Positions 24,069 through 33,575 of a DNA stretch of 64,000 nt are shown piece after piece. How positions within the stretch are numbered: the stretch's first letter is position 1; the number at the start of each line of letters is the position of its first letter. The notes beneath the pieces are model-generated. The model did no database searches, was not told the origin of the DNA, and saw nothing but the letters and a program-made list of their open reading frames with translations. The stretch covers positions 2,030,082 through 2,094,081 of the forward strand of contig NZ_JAQYUU010000001.1 of NCBI RefSeq assembly GCF_028728205.1. Direction: 5' to 3'. Source of the stretch: Clostridium sp. 'White wine YQ' (GTDB lineage Bacteria; Bacillota; Clostridia; Clostridiales; Clostridiaceae). The translations under genes and the position numbers were made by a program.

Positions 24069-24863
24069 CTATTTAGATACATCTTCATTAAAGTACTTTT
24101 TAGATATTTCTAAGTAAGTACCATCACTCTTCATATCTGCTAAAGCTTTGTTTACTGCATCTACTAATTCTTTGTTTCCCTTGTTTATTAAAACTGCACT
24201 TTGATCAGCATCTTTATATTCTGCTGCTATTTTTACTTGAAGGTCTGGTTTTTGTTTCTTTAAGTCATAGTAAGATAAACTATCATTTATAGTAGCATCT
24301 ACTCTACCTGAAGTTAATAAATCGATCGATTGATTAAATCCATCAGCTTCTACTATATCAGCTCCGCTTGCTTTAGCAAGTTTACCAAAGTTACTTGTTA
24401 ATGTTTGAGCTGCTTTCTTACCTTTAAGGTCATCAAAAGATTTTATTGATGTATTATCACCCTTTACTATTAATAACGCTTTTGAAGTTACATATGGATC
24501 AGAAAAATCATATTTTTGTTTTCTTTCATCATTAATTCCAACTTCATTTACAACAATATCAAATCTTTTTGCATCAAGTCCTGCAAGCATTCCATCCCAT
24601 TTTGTTTCAACGAATTCTGGCTTTACACCAATTCTTTTAGCAATTTCTTGAGCTATTTCAACATCAAATCCAGTAAGCTTACCTGTACTATCATGGAAAG
24701 TGTAAGGTGCATAAGTACCTTCTGTTCCTATTTTAATTACACCCTCTTTTTTAATAGTATCTAATAAGTTATTTGATTTCGCTTCATTGCTTTTTGATGA
24801 ACAAGCAACTAAACCTACTGACGCGATTAATATAGTTCCAATTAATAAAGCTATTTTTTTCAT
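24069..24863 (-). CDS. Amino-acid binding lipoprotein, possibly cystine type
   Basis: 264 aa with lipobox VACS at about 18-21. The mature protein starts IKIGTEGTYAPYTFHD and continues GFDVEIAQEIAKRIGVKPEFVETKWDGMLAGLDAKRFDIV, close to the FliY/TcyA cystine-binding group, but glutamine or other amino acids cannot be excluded. First gene of the operon with its own consensus promoter. Confidence 0.85.
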   Translation of the reverse strand: MKKIALLIGTILIASVGLVACSSKSNEAKSNNLLDTIKKEGVIKIGTEGTYAPYTFHDSTGKLTGFDVEIAQEIAKRIGVKPEFVETKWDGMLAGLDAKRFDIVVNEVGINDERKQKYDFSDPYVTSKALLIVKGDNTSIKSFDDLKGKKAAQTLTSNFGKLAKASGADIVEADGFNQSIDLLTSGRVDATINDSLSYYDLKKQKPDLQVKIAAEYKDADQSAVLINKGNKELVDAVNKALADMKSDGTYLEISKKYFNEDVSK

Positions 24864-24914
24864 ACTTTTCTCCCCTATTCCTAATATTCATATAGATTTA
24901 CTATGTTTTAATTT

Positions 24915-24943
24915 ATAATACCATCTATACTTTTCTCTGTCAA
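24915..24943 (-). promoter_or_regulatory. Sigma-A-type promoter of the first amino-acid ABC operon
   Basis: TTGACA (24943-24938), 17-nt spacer, TATTAT (24920-24915), about 50 bp before the start codon. No riboswitch or T-box in the short leader. Confidence 0.8.
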
Positions 24944-25029
24944 TTAGATTTTGTTAAAAAGTATTTATTTTCATAAAAACTAGTGATAATATAGAGTGAC
25001 GAATTAAAACTATAGAAAAGGTGATTACA

Positions 25030-26481
25030 TTGAATAATGATATATTAGATTTTAAAAACTACAGTATAAAAGATGAAATTTTAAAAGCCCTTAATGAGCT
25101 ATCTTATATGCATCCATCAAAAGTACAGCAAGAGGTTATTCCACTAGCTTTAAAAAAACAAGACATCGTTGTTAAAGCGGAAACTGGTAGTGGTAAAACT
25201 GCTGCTTTCGCTATTCCTCTATGCAACTTAATTGATACAGAAATTAAAAATCCTAAAGCATTAGTTCTAACTCCTACAAGAGAGCTTGCTATTCAAGTAA
25301 AAGAAGATATTAGCAACATTGGTCGTTATAAAAAGATAAGAGCTTCAGCCATATTTGGAAAGCAACCCTTCACTACACAAATAAATGAACTTAAACAAAG
25401 AGTTCATATAGTTGTCGGAACTCCAGGTCGTATAATAGATCATATAAATAGAGGAACTTTAGTAACTGATGACATTTCGTTTTTAGTTCTAGATGAAGCT
25501 GATGAAATGCTTAATATGGGATTTTTAGAACAGGTTGAAGAGATTCTATCCTCACTTCCTAAAAACAGAATTAATATGCTATTTTCAGCTACAATGCCAG
25601 ATAAAATTAAGGAAGTATATACTAAGTATATGAATAATCCTAAACTTATTGAAATTAAGCCAGAAGGATCAAAGATTGATAGAATTAATCAGGGCTATTA
25701 TTTAGTAAAAGAAACTGATAAATTTTCTTTACTTGAAAAAGTTCTTCTTAAAGAAAACCCTGATAGTGCTATTTTATTTTGTGGCACTCAAGATAAAGTA
25801 AGCGAAGTCTATTCTAAATTAAAGAATAAAACATATCCAGTTAAAGAGCTTCATGGTGGTATGCTTCAAAAAGATAGAATTAAAACCTTAGAGGATTTTA
25901 AAGCTGGTAGTTATAGATTTTTGGTAGCTACAGACATCGCAGCTAGGGGAATAGATGTAGAGAAGATTTCTTTAGTAATAAATTATGATATTCCTATGGA
26001 AAAAGAAAAATATGTACATAGAATAGGTAGAACTGGAAGGGCGGGTAATACAGGAAGAGCTTTAACCTTTGTTACTCCATATGAAGATAGATTTTTAAAA
26101 GAACTTGAAGAATATATAAATTATGAAATTCCAAAGTTAACCCCACCTGCAAAAGAGGATTTCCTTCCTAATAAGGAATCCTTTAAATTAAAAAATGAAA
26201 GCTTTAAAAATATAACAACTAGAAATAAAAAAGAAGTTAAAGCTGGTATTACAAAAATCTACTTAAATGGAGGCAAAAAGAAAAAAATCCGTCCTGGAGA
26301 CATAGTTGGCGCCTTATGTAAAATTCCTGATGTATCAATAGATGACATTGGAATAATTGATGTCCAAGAGAATGTTTCATATGTAGATATTTTAAATGGA
26401 AAAGGTTCTAAAGTTTTAAAGTCTCTTCAAACTTCCAAAATAAAAGGAAAAGATCTTAAAGCAGAAATAGCTAAATCATAA
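25030..26481 (+). CDS. DEAD-box RNA helicase with DbpA-type C-terminal domain
   Basis: About 483 aa. Q-motif region near the start, motif I AETGSGKT, motif II VLDEADEML, motif III SAT, motif VI HRIGRTGRAG. The end (about 400-475, ITKIYLNGGKKKKIRPGDIVGALC) is the DbpA/YxiN RNA-binding domain, which directs helicases to 23S rRNA. TTG 25030 is preferred because AGGTGA lies 6 nt upstream and itself overlaps the alternative GTG at 25021. Confidence 0.9.
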   Translation: MNNDILDFKNYSIKDEILKALNELSYMHPSKVQQEVIPLALKKQDIVVKAETGSGKTAAFAIPLCNLIDTEIKNPKALVLTPTRELAIQVKEDISNIGRYKKIRASAIFGKQPFTTQINELKQRVHIVVGTPGRIIDHINRGTLVTDDISFLVLDEADEMLNMGFLEQVEEILSSLPKNRINMLFSATMPDKIKEVYTKYMNNPKLIEIKPEGSKIDRINQGYYLVKETDKFSLLEKVLLKENPDSAILFCGTQDKVSEVYSKLKNKTYPVKELHGGMLQKDRIKTLEDFKAGSYRFLVATDIAARGIDVEKISLVINYDIPMEKEKYVHRIGRTGRAGNTGRALTFVTPYEDRFLKELEEYINYEIPKLTPPAKEDFLPNKESFKLKNESFKNITTRNKKEVKAGITKIYLNGGKKKKIRPGDIVGALCKIPDVSIDDIGIIDVQENVSYVDILNGKGSKVLKSLQTSKIKGKDLKAEIAKS

Positions 26482-26484
26482 AAT

Positions 26485-26513
26485 AAGCCATCCATATTAT
26501 ATGGATGGCTTTA
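26485..26513 (+). terminator. Terminator of the helicase gene
   Basis: AAGCCATCCAT pairs with ATGGATGGCTT across ATTAT; short T run. Confidence 0.75.
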
Positions 26514-26524
26514 ACATTTCCTGT

Positions 26525-26728
26525 TTAACGTATATCTATTTTAGATTCAACCCCATTCCTTCTAAGTTCTTCAAAGATTGCTACCTTTAACTTTTTGACA
26601 ATCTCATTTTTAATTTCATCCTCAACCTTTCCTTTTATTAATTCATTTGGAATAAAACCTGGTATTCCATGATTCATAGCTACTTCTTTAGGATTCTTAA
26701 CATCTATTCCTATCGTTATTTTAATCAT
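26525..26728 (-). CDS. 67-aa hypothetical protein
   Basis: Soluble alternating alpha/beta-looking protein starting MIKITIGIDVKNPKEVAMNH. No family recognised. AAGGGG stands before ATG 26728. Convergent with the helicase gene and preceded by a perfect palindrome at 26784-26810. Confidence 0.6.
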   Translation of the reverse strand: MIKITIGIDVKNPKEVAMNHGIPGFIPNELIKGKVEDEIKNEIVKKLKVAIFEELRRNGVESKIDIR

Positions 26729-26783
26729 AAATAACCCCTTAAAATTACTACAATAATATTCTATGATTGCAATAGCTATGATA

Positions 26784-26810
26784 TTATAACAAAAAGAGTT
26801 TTTGTTATAA
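26784..26810. promoter_or_regulatory. Perfect palindrome TTATAACAAAAA-gag-TTTTTGTTATAA
   Basis: Twelve-base perfect arms around GAG, between the 67-aa gene start and the terminator of the next operon. It may be an operator for the 67-aa gene or a second termination hairpin. Confidence 0.5.
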
Positions 26811-26842
26811 TAAAAAAGAGATGGTTTAATCCATCTCTTTTT
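26811..26842 (-). terminator. Terminator of the second amino-acid ABC operon
   Basis: AAGAGATGG pairs with CCATCTCTT (26816-26839), with T run on the minus strand; the stem abuts the ATPase stop codon. Confidence 0.85.
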
Positions 26843-27565
26843 CTACAAAACTTTATTTAAGAAATCTATAGTTCTTTGATTTTGAGGGTTGTTAAATACT
26901 TCTTCTGGCTTACCTTGTTCAACAATGTATCCACCATCCATGAATATTACTCTATCCCCTACTTCCCTAGCAAATCCCATTTCGTGAGTTACAACAACCA
27001 TCGTCATTCCTTCATTTGCTAGTTCTTTCATTACATTTAAAACTTCACCAACCATTTCTGGATCTAATGCTGATGTAGGCTCATCAAACAACATTATTTT
27101 AGGATTCATAGCTAAAGCTCTAGCAATAGCTACTCTCTGTTGTTGTCCACCTGATAAACTTTGAGGGAAAACATGACTTTTTTCCTCTAACCCTACTTTT
27201 CTTAGCAATTCCATAGCCTTGCTTTCCGCCTCTTCTTTAGAAAGCTTATTTAGTTCAGTTGGCGCAAGTGTGATATTTTTCAACACATTAAGATGTGGAA
27301 ATAAATTAAAAGATTGAAAAACCATCCCAATTTCTTCTCTTAATTTATTTATATCTACACCCTTTCCAGTAATTTCTTTGCTATTTATCATAACATGTCC
27401 TTCAGTTACTTCCTCTAGGGAGTTTAAGCATCTTAACAGAGTACTCTTACCTGATCCTGAAGGTCCTATCAAACATAGCACTTCTCCTTCATTCACTTCT
27501 AGATCAATGCCTTTAAGAACTTCTAATTTTCCATAGTGCTTCTTAAGCCCTTTGACTGTGATCAT
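26843..27565 (-). CDS. Polar amino-acid ABC importer ATPase (GlnQ-like)
   Basis: 240 aa. Walker [10 protein letters not shown], signature [14 protein letters not shown], Walker [16 protein letters not shown]-loop VVTHEM. It overlaps the permease gene by 23 bases. A paralogue of the ATPase at 22633-23373. Confidence 0.9.
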   Translation of the reverse strand: MITVKGLKKHYGKLEVLKGIDLEVNEGEVLCLIGPSGSGKSTLLRCLNSLEEVTEGHVMINSKEITGKGVDINKLREEIGMVFQSFNLFPHLNVLKNITLAPTELNKLSKEEAESKAMELLRKVGLEEKSHVFPQSLSGGQQQRVAIARALAMNPKIMLFDEPTSALDPEMVGEVLNVMKELANEGMTMVVVTHEMGFAREVGDRVIFMDGGYIVEQGKPEEVFNNPQNQRTIDFLNKVL

Positions 27566-28211
27566 AGCTTAATCTCCTTTCAATTCTCTTTGAAATTATA
27601 GATATTGTAGTAATTATAATAAAGTACATAACTCCAACAATTAACCATATTTGAAAAGATTTAAAGTTTGAAGCTATTATAATTTGTCCACTTTGCGTTA
27701 ATTCCCTTAATCCTATAACTGATAGTATAGAAGTATCTTTTAACGAAATAATGAACTGATTTATAATTGAAGGTATCATTGTTCTTATAGCTTGAGGTAA
27801 GATTACTTTTCTCATTGCTTTTCCGTAACTTAATCCTAAGCTTCTTGCGGCTTCCATTTGTCCTTTATGAACTGATTGTATACCTGCTCTAAATATTTCA
27901 GCCATATATGCACCTGCATTTAAGCTTAATGCAATAATACCTGCTAATACAGGGTCAATCCTAATACCCATAACACTTGGTATACCAAAATATATGAAAA
28001 ATGCCTGAACTATTAGTGGAGTACCTCTAATAATATCTATATATATTACTGCTATTCTTTTAAGAATTTTATTACTTGATATGTTTAATAATCCAACCAC
28101 CAAACCGATTATTGAAGCAAATACTAGAGAAAAAATTGTGATTTTTAATGTTACAAGTAATCCGCTTAATAAACTAGGAAAGCTATCTTGTAATAACGTC
28201 ATAAATTCCAT
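27543..28211 (-). CDS. Polar amino-acid ABC importer permease (GlnP-like)
   Basis: 222 aa. [26 protein letters not shown] and the EAA loop [25 protein letters not shown] define the His/Glu/Gln/Arg permease family. GGAGG stands ahead of ATG 28211; 18 bp after the binding-protein gene. Confidence 0.9.
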   Translation of the reverse strand: MEFMTLLQDSFPSLLSGLLVTLKITIFSLVFASIIGLVVGLLNISSNKILKRIAVIYIDIIRGTPLIVQAFFIYFGIPSVMGIRIDPVLAGIIALSLNAGAYMAEIFRAGIQSVHKGQMEAARSLGLSYGKAMRKVILPQAIRTMIPSIINQFIISLKDTSILSVIGLRELTQSGQIIIASNFKSFQIWLIVGVMYFIIITTISIISKRIERRLSYDHSQRA

Positions 28212-28229
28212 AGTTAGCCTCCTTTTCTG

Positions 28230-28997
28230 CTATTTTAAATATTTTGCTAATATTTTGTCATATTCTCCATTTTCTTTTAACTTCTTTAATCCAGCGTTAA
28301 ATTTATCTAATAATTCTTTATTTTTGCCTTTATTTACAGCAAATCCATAAGAATTAAGATCTTGTTTGTCACCAACTACTTTTAGTGTAGGCTTATCTTT
28401 ATCTAAAGAAATTTTATAAGCTATAACTGGATAATCTTCAAATAGTACATCAGAATTCTTATTAGCAACTTCTTGGTACATATTTGGTGAGTTATCGAAA
28501 TATTTAATATTTAAACCGTACTTGTCCTTAAGTCCTTCTGCAAATTTTGCCCCTGCAGTACCTTTCTTTACAGCAACAGTTTTTCCTTTTAAATCATCTA
28601 GTGATTTTATTGAGTTATTATCAACGCCAACAGCCATTGAAACCCCTGATTCAAAATATGGTTCTGAGAAATCAACCGACTTCTTTCTTTCATCAGTTAT
28701 ACTCATACCTGCGATAGCTGCATCAATTTGATTTGAAGTTAAAGCTGGAATAATTCCGTTGAAATCCATTGGTTTTAATTCATAATCAAATCCTTGATCT
28801 TTTGCAATTGCAGCTAAAAGATCCACATCAATACCAGTGTATTTTCCATCTTGTTCAAATTCAAATGGTGCGAAAGTTACATCTGTAGATATGATATATT
28901 TCTTAGATGCAGTGTCATCATTTTTCTTTCCACATCCTGTAAAAATTGATGCTGCGATTGTTATCGCTGCAAGTATAGATAAAGTTTTCTTAATCAT
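28230..28997 (-). CDS. Polar amino-acid binding lipoprotein (GlnH-like)
   Basis: 255 aa. Signal peptide with lipobox FTGC at about 19-22. YIISTDVTFAPFEFEQDGKYTGIDVDLLAAIA and DAAIAGMSITDERKKSVDFSEPYFE mark a bacterial SBP_3 protein of the glutamine/arginine group. First gene of its operon; the ligand is not certain. Confidence 0.88.
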   Translation of the reverse strand: MIKKTLSILAAITIAASIFTGCGKKNDDTASKKYIISTDVTFAPFEFEQDGKYTGIDVDLLAAIAKDQGFDYELKPMDFNGIIPALTSNQIDAAIAGMSITDERKKSVDFSEPYFESGVSMAVGVDNNSIKSLDDLKGKTVAVKKGTAGAKFAEGLKDKYGLNIKYFDNSPNMYQEVANKNSDVLFEDYPVIAYKISLDKDKPTLKVVGDKQDLNSYGFAVNKGKNKELLDKFNAGLKKLKENGEYDKILAKYLK

Positions 28998-29371
28998 ATT
29001 TTTTACCCCCTAAGATACTATTTTTTATCTTTCATAATATCCATTTTTGAAAGATGTGATATTATGAATTGCATAATATAAAAATTATACTTAATAAACT
29101 TCAAATAGTCAAACAATAAATATTAACAAATTCATAATTTTTATTCTTCTTGTAATTTGCCTATATTACTATCTTTAGGAAGATATACATAACTAAAGAA
29201 ATTTAATAAATCTAGCTATTTGTAATTATTTGTAATTCATGAAATATGAAGGTTTTAAAATAATTATTGCATATATTGATATCAAAAATTCATTTTTTTA
29301 TTTATACTCATGAAAAAATAATCCAACCTAATAACCTTTTTGAGGATTCTTAATTAATATAATTTTTTTAA
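28998..29371. other. AT-rich intergenic region
   Basis: About 370 bases with no supported gene or structured leader. It must hold the promoter of the amino-acid ABC operon. A short inverted repeat ATATTATG-AATTG-CATAATAT lies at 29061-29081 but matches no operator I can name. Confidence 0.6.
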
Positions 29372-29421
29372 AAATAAAAAAGCCATAGACATGTACCAAG
29401 ATGATACTTTCTATAGCTTTT
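29372..29421 (-). terminator. Terminator of the DUF975 gene
   Basis: AAAGCTATAGA pairs with TCTATGGCTTT (29378-29420) across a 19-nt loop, then TTTTATT on the minus strand. Confidence 0.75.
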
Positions 29422-29438
29422 ATTATTATTAATTAATT

Positions 29439-30299
29439 TTAAAGTTCTATTACGTCTACATTTTCTTTATAGCCAGTTATTTCTTGATAGAAACAAGCTT
29501 CAGTAGCTCTCATATATGGTATCAACCAAAGGAAACCTATACCACATGACAATACAGCAAGTATGCCCCAGCCTATAAAGCTAAGTTGCATTAGAAAGAA
29601 CTTTATCTTCTTCCCTACCATAAGTTCAATGCTCATATTCAACGAATCCATTACATCAATTTCATCATTATCATTAAAAATATAAAATGCCATTGCATAT
29701 CTTGATAAGAATATCTGTAATACTATTACCGAAGCCAATATTCCTAAATAAAGTAATACTACAGCTGCAACTGAAACATCATCATTTTTAATGACACTAA
29801 TTACAAATAAAATTACAAATACAATTATCGGAAGTGCCAATAATAATCCCCATAAAAATCTAAATATATATAGGAGTAGGTTAATCAAAAAAGTTTTTAG
29901 ATACTTCTTGAATCCACTGAATATATCCTCAATTCTAGGCTTTGAATCTCTAATTAAATTAAGATTAAATCTAGTTAACCCAAATCTAATTGCACCAGCA
30001 ACTAGAAGTGATAAAATCATTATTAGCCCTGTATTTGATGCCTGAACTTGAAACATTCTACTAAAATCATAATTAAAATCGTAATTATAATTATAGTTAT
30101 AATTATATCCTCTTTGCTCAAACTCATTTGCCATTTTCAATAATGAATTAGTTGTAAATGCTGAAACAATAAATGAAGGTAATGACATTATGATTCCGCC
30201 TAAGACAGTTGCACCTATAGCTAGGCCCCATTTGCCTTTTAATGATTTTAGTGCATTCTTTTTCAAGTATCTGATACTTATCTTTTTACTATTCTCCAA
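29439..30299 (-). CDS. DUF975 family integral membrane protein
   Basis: 286 aa, about six helices. The start SIRYLKKNALKSLKGKWGLAIGATVLGG is typical of DUF975. Between helices 1 and 2 lies a low-complexity segment of Tyr-Asn and Asp-Phe-Asn repeats (about 66-80), encoded by a tandem AATTAT-like tract. Function unknown. Monocistronic. Confidence 0.85.
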   Translation of the reverse strand: MENSKKISIRYLKKNALKSLKGKWGLAIGATVLGGIIMSLPSFIVSAFTTNSLLKMANEFEQRGYNYNYNYNYDFNYDFSRMFQVQASNTGLIMILSLLVAGAIRFGLTRFNLNLIRDSKPRIEDIFSGFKKYLKTFLINLLLYIFRFLWGLLLALPIIVFVILFVISVIKNDDVSVAAVVLLYLGILASVIVLQIFLSRYAMAFYIFNDNDEIDVMDSLNMSIELMVGKKIKFFLMQLSFIGWGILAVLSCGIGFLWLIPYMRATEACFYQEITGYKENVDVIEL

Positions 30300-30407
30300 G
30301 TAATTGTCCTCCTTAATAAGTTATCATTGCTGTAATATTAATATTATTATAATTACCAACTCATTATACCTTATAAAAAGAATACTTTTCAATATATTAC
30401 ATTTATT

Positions 30408-31661
30408 CTAATAATTTAATTCAGAAGCGCTGTTTACCCAAATAGGCTTACTCTTCTGTAATATTTTTTTTATTAGTATATCTCTTGTTATAAATAAGAG
30501 CAAAAGAAAATCTTCACTTTCATTTCCAAAGGATTCTATTGCTTTTACTATTATCATATACTTTCTATTCGGTCTCAACTGCTTTTGTCTAAATTCAAAA
30601 TATAAATTCCGAGTGGCAAGATAATAATCAGAAAAAACTCTAGTTTCCTTGACTAGAACTTCTTTCTCTACATCTATTACTTTAATAATATATGAATGAA
30701 CAAAATCTTCGTGTCTGGCTTGAGTGAATTTAATATCAATCCAATTACATCCAATATTTCTGATTTCAATTGCACTAGTATTACCAAAGTACGGCCTTCT
30801 TCTATTTTTCTCTCTTTTTTCTGTATATTTAAACTTACTTTTTTCGCTTGGTTCATCAATTATCCATTTGTCTTTAAACATACACTTAGTGGAGAAATCT
30901 AGTATAGAAAATCTAACTTGATTATTTTCCACATTAACCATTATTCCTTGGGAAAACTCCTCTGCTAAACTGGGTATTCCTCCAAGGAGTCCTTCCCCCT
31001 CTAATTGAACATAACTTGTTGACCCTACTGAAACTGAAGTAAAATCCTGCTGGTGAATTGCTCTTTCATCATTAGTTGGGTGATGTGAATGTCCGGAGAA
31101 TACAATTACTTGTGGATATTCCTCTATAATTTCATATAAATCTCCATTACCCCAACTTGAGCTACCATACACCGTACCCTTTATACTTTGATGAACAGTT
31201 AAAAAAATTGGTTTTTTAGGGTCACTTTCATGTGCAAGTTTCAGTTGTTCTGAAAGCCACCTCTTAAGTGAATCACCAAAAACTCCACAAATTCTTCTTC
31301 CTTCAGTGCTTATAGAAATAAAATGATATCCTTTAATTATCTTATGACTATGAATTTTTTCTCCAGTATTCTCATAAAATCTCTTTTGAGCTCCTTTTAT
31401 ATTTGTAAGGCCTAAATAATCATGATTTCCCATTACCAAGATTTTCTCTACAGTTTTATTAATATAAGTATCTATTATACTTCTAAAACCCTTATAGGCT
31501 CTCTTAGTTCCCATATTAGTAATATCTCCAGCAATAACTAAGGCATCAATATTTGTCTCCCTAGAGTTAATAAACATTAATGCATCCTTAAGTTTTTCAT
31601 GTTCTCTAGAATTTAAACTTTTTATATGCGTATCACTTATAACTGCAAAAACTAAATTCAT
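30408..31661 (-). CDS. Calcineurin-like metallophosphoesterase with C-terminal extension
   Basis: 417 aa. The five metal-binding blocks are present: DTH near residue 11, GDITN, GNHDY, a mid-domain VHQS and GHSHHP. The last ~150 residues form a second beta-rich, fibronectin-like domain that I do not recognise. No signal peptide, so cytoplasmic. ATG 31661 preferred (AAGGA and AAAGG upstream) over 31685. Confidence 0.8.
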   Translation of the reverse strand: MNLVFAVISDTHIKSLNSREHEKLKDALMFINSRETNIDALVIAGDITNMGTKRAYKGFRSIIDTYINKTVEKILVMGNHDYLGLTNIKGAQKRFYENTGEKIHSHKIIKGYHFISISTEGRRICGVFGDSLKRWLSEQLKLAHESDPKKPIFLTVHQSIKGTVYGSSSWGNGDLYEIIEEYPQVIVFSGHSHHPTNDERAIHQQDFTSVSVGSTSYVQLEGEGLLGGIPSLAEEFSQGIMVNVENNQVRFSILDFSTKCMFKDKWIIDEPSEKSKFKYTEKREKNRRRPYFGNTSAIEIRNIGCNWIDIKFTQARHEDFVHSYIIKVIDVEKEVLVKETRVFSDYYLATRNLYFEFRQKQLRPNRKYMIIVKAIESFGNESEDFLLLLFITRDILIKKILQKSKPIWVNSASELNY

Positions 31662-31776
31662 ACCTTTCACTTCCTTAACTATCATTTTTCGTTTAAATAT
31701 AAAAAAATACTTTAACTAAGATAATAGTAACCAAGAGATGTTAATCTTCTATTGTTCTAATGTTAAAGATTATTTA

Positions 31777-31819
31777 GGGACGGTTAACATTTTTATTCAA
31801 AATAAATGTTAACCGTCCC
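31777..31819. repeat. REP-like perfect hairpin GGGACGGTTAACATTT
   Basis: Sixteen-base perfect arms (31777-31792 and 31804-31819) around an 11-nt loop, in the divergent promoter region of the phosphoesterase and aspartate decarboxylase genes. The same motif with one more G (GGGGACGGTTAACATTT) occurs once inside trpEG near 14959-14975. It resembles GGGGACGGTT-type REP sequences of Firmicutes. Confidence 0.7.
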
Positions 31820-31885
31820 CAAGAATTTTAAATTTAAAATAGCAGATAATAAACATATATTTTTTCGTATTTGGAGGACTATATT

Positions 31886-33523
31886 ATGGAAACAGTTAAT
31901 ATTCAAAGAAAAGAAATTGAAAAAATCTATGGGAAAGTCAGTCCGTTTGAATTTAAAGATAAACTAATTGCACTTGCTAATGGACCAAAGAAAAAAATTG
32001 CTCATACTTTATTAGATGCAGGAAGAGGAAATCCCAATTGGATATCATCTACTCCTAGGGAAGCATTCTTTACCTTTGGTAATTTTGCTATTGAAGAGTG
32101 TAAAAGAACTTGGCAAGATAACGATTTAGCTGGAATGGCACAAAAAAAAGGAATTGGTGAGCGTTTAAGAAAATATATAAATGAAAATAATAATCTTCCT
32201 GGGATTAAGCTTCTAGAAGGTATCATAGATTATGGAGCAAAGCGAGAAGGTTTTTCTGAGGATGATTGGATTTTTGAACTTACTGATGGAATAATTGGAG
32301 ATAATTATCCTAGCCCTGATAGAATGCTCACTCATACTGAAAAAATCATACACGAATACCTAGTGCAGGAAATGTGCTACAATAAACCACCCGCTGGTAA
32401 ATTTAAGATTTTTGGAGTAGAAGGAGCTACAGCAGCTATGTGTTATATCTTTGATTCATTAATCGCAAATGAATTACTATCTAGAGGAGATACTATAGCA
32501 TTAATGGTTCCTATATTTACTCCATATTTAGAGATTCCTCTCCTCCCTAGGTATGATTTTAAAATTGAATACATAAAAGCAACTGCAACCACAAGGGATG
32601 GTACGCATACATGGCAATACCCTAAATCAGAACTAAATAAACTTTCAAATAAATCAATTAAAGCTTTATTTGTAGTTAATCCAAGTAATCCCCCATCCGT
32701 TGCTATTAATCCTGAATCAGTTAATTATATTAAAGAAATAGTAACAAGAGATAATCCTAACTTAATGATAATCTCTGATGATGTTTATGGAACATTCGTT
32801 GATAATTTCCGTTCCTTAATGGCGGATCTTCCTTATAATACAATAGGTGTTTATTCATTTTCTAAATACTTTGGAGTTACAGGTTGGCGCTTAGGCACAA
32901 TTGCTCTACATGAAGATAATGTATTTGATAAATTAATAAAAGACTTACCTGAGGAACTTAAGAAGGAATTAAATATAAGATATAGTGCACTTTCTACAAA
33001 TCCTTCTGACATTCCCTTTATAGATAGAATTGTTGCTGATAGCAGACAGGTAGCCCTTAATCATACCGCTGGACTTTCTACTCCTCAACAAGTTCAAATG
33101 GTTTTTTTCTGTATTTTTGCTTTATTAGATAAAGAAAATAGATATAAAAACTTAACTAAAAATATTTGTAGAAATAGACAAAAGCTTCTATTTAAGAGTC
33201 TTGGATTAGATCTTAGAGAAGATCCATATGATGCAGCATATTATACTGAATTTGATTTACTTGAGTGGGCTTCATATAATTATGGAAAAGGCTTTGCTAA
33301 TTATTTAGAAAAAAATCATAAACCAGTTGATATACTCTTTAGACTTGCAGAAGAGTCCTCAATCGTTTTATTAAGCGGAAGTGGCTTCCAAGGACCAGAA
33401 TGGTCCATACGTATTTCTTTAGCTAATCTAAGCGATGAGTCTTATTCCAAAATTGGTAAGGTACTTCACGATATTCTTGACGAATTAGCTTCAAACTGGA
33501 ATTTAGATATAGATAATAATTAA
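31886..33523 (+). CDS. aspD: Aspartate 4-decarboxylase (bifunctional aminotransferase type)
   Basis: 545 aa, the long class I aminotransferase form. LLDAGRGNPNW near the start, FVVNPSNPPS substrate/PLP contact, and PLP lysine in VYSFSKYFGVTGWRLG. It turns L-aspartate to L-alanine and CO2. ATG 31886 has GGAGG 8 nt upstream. The partner antiporter gene aspT, adjacent in some bacteria, is absent here, so a metabolic rather than proton-motive role is likely (inference). Confidence 0.88.
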   Translation: METVNIQRKEIEKIYGKVSPFEFKDKLIALANGPKKKIAHTLLDAGRGNPNWISSTPREAFFTFGNFAIEECKRTWQDNDLAGMAQKKGIGERLRKYINENNNLPGIKLLEGIIDYGAKREGFSEDDWIFELTDGIIGDNYPSPDRMLTHTEKIIHEYLVQEMCYNKPPAGKFKIFGVEGATAAMCYIFDSLIANELLSRGDTIALMVPIFTPYLEIPLLPRYDFKIEYIKATATTRDGTHTWQYPKSELNKLSNKSIKALFVVNPSNPPSVAINPESVNYIKEIVTRDNPNLMIISDDVYGTFVDNFRSLMADLPYNTIGVYSFSKYFGVTGWRLGTIALHEDNVFDKLIKDLPEELKKELNIRYSALSTNPSDIPFIDRIVADSRQVALNHTAGLSTPQQVQMVFFCIFALLDKENRYKNLTKNICRNRQKLLFKSLGLDLREDPYDAAYYTEFDLLEWASYNYGKGFANYLEKNHKPVDILFRLAEESSIVLLSGSGFQGPEWSIRISLANLSDESYSKIGKVLHDILDELASNWNLDIDNN

Positions 33524-33527
33524 ATAA

Positions 33528-33572
33528 AAAAGATGGTTAACAACTATACTAATACTTGTTACCCATCTTTAT
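33528..33572. terminator. Bidirectional terminator between aspD and the GGDEF-EAL gene
   Basis: AAGATGGTTAACAA pairs with TTGTTACCCATCTT; A and T runs on both flanks serve both convergent genes. Confidence 0.75.
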
Positions 33573-33575
33573 TTT

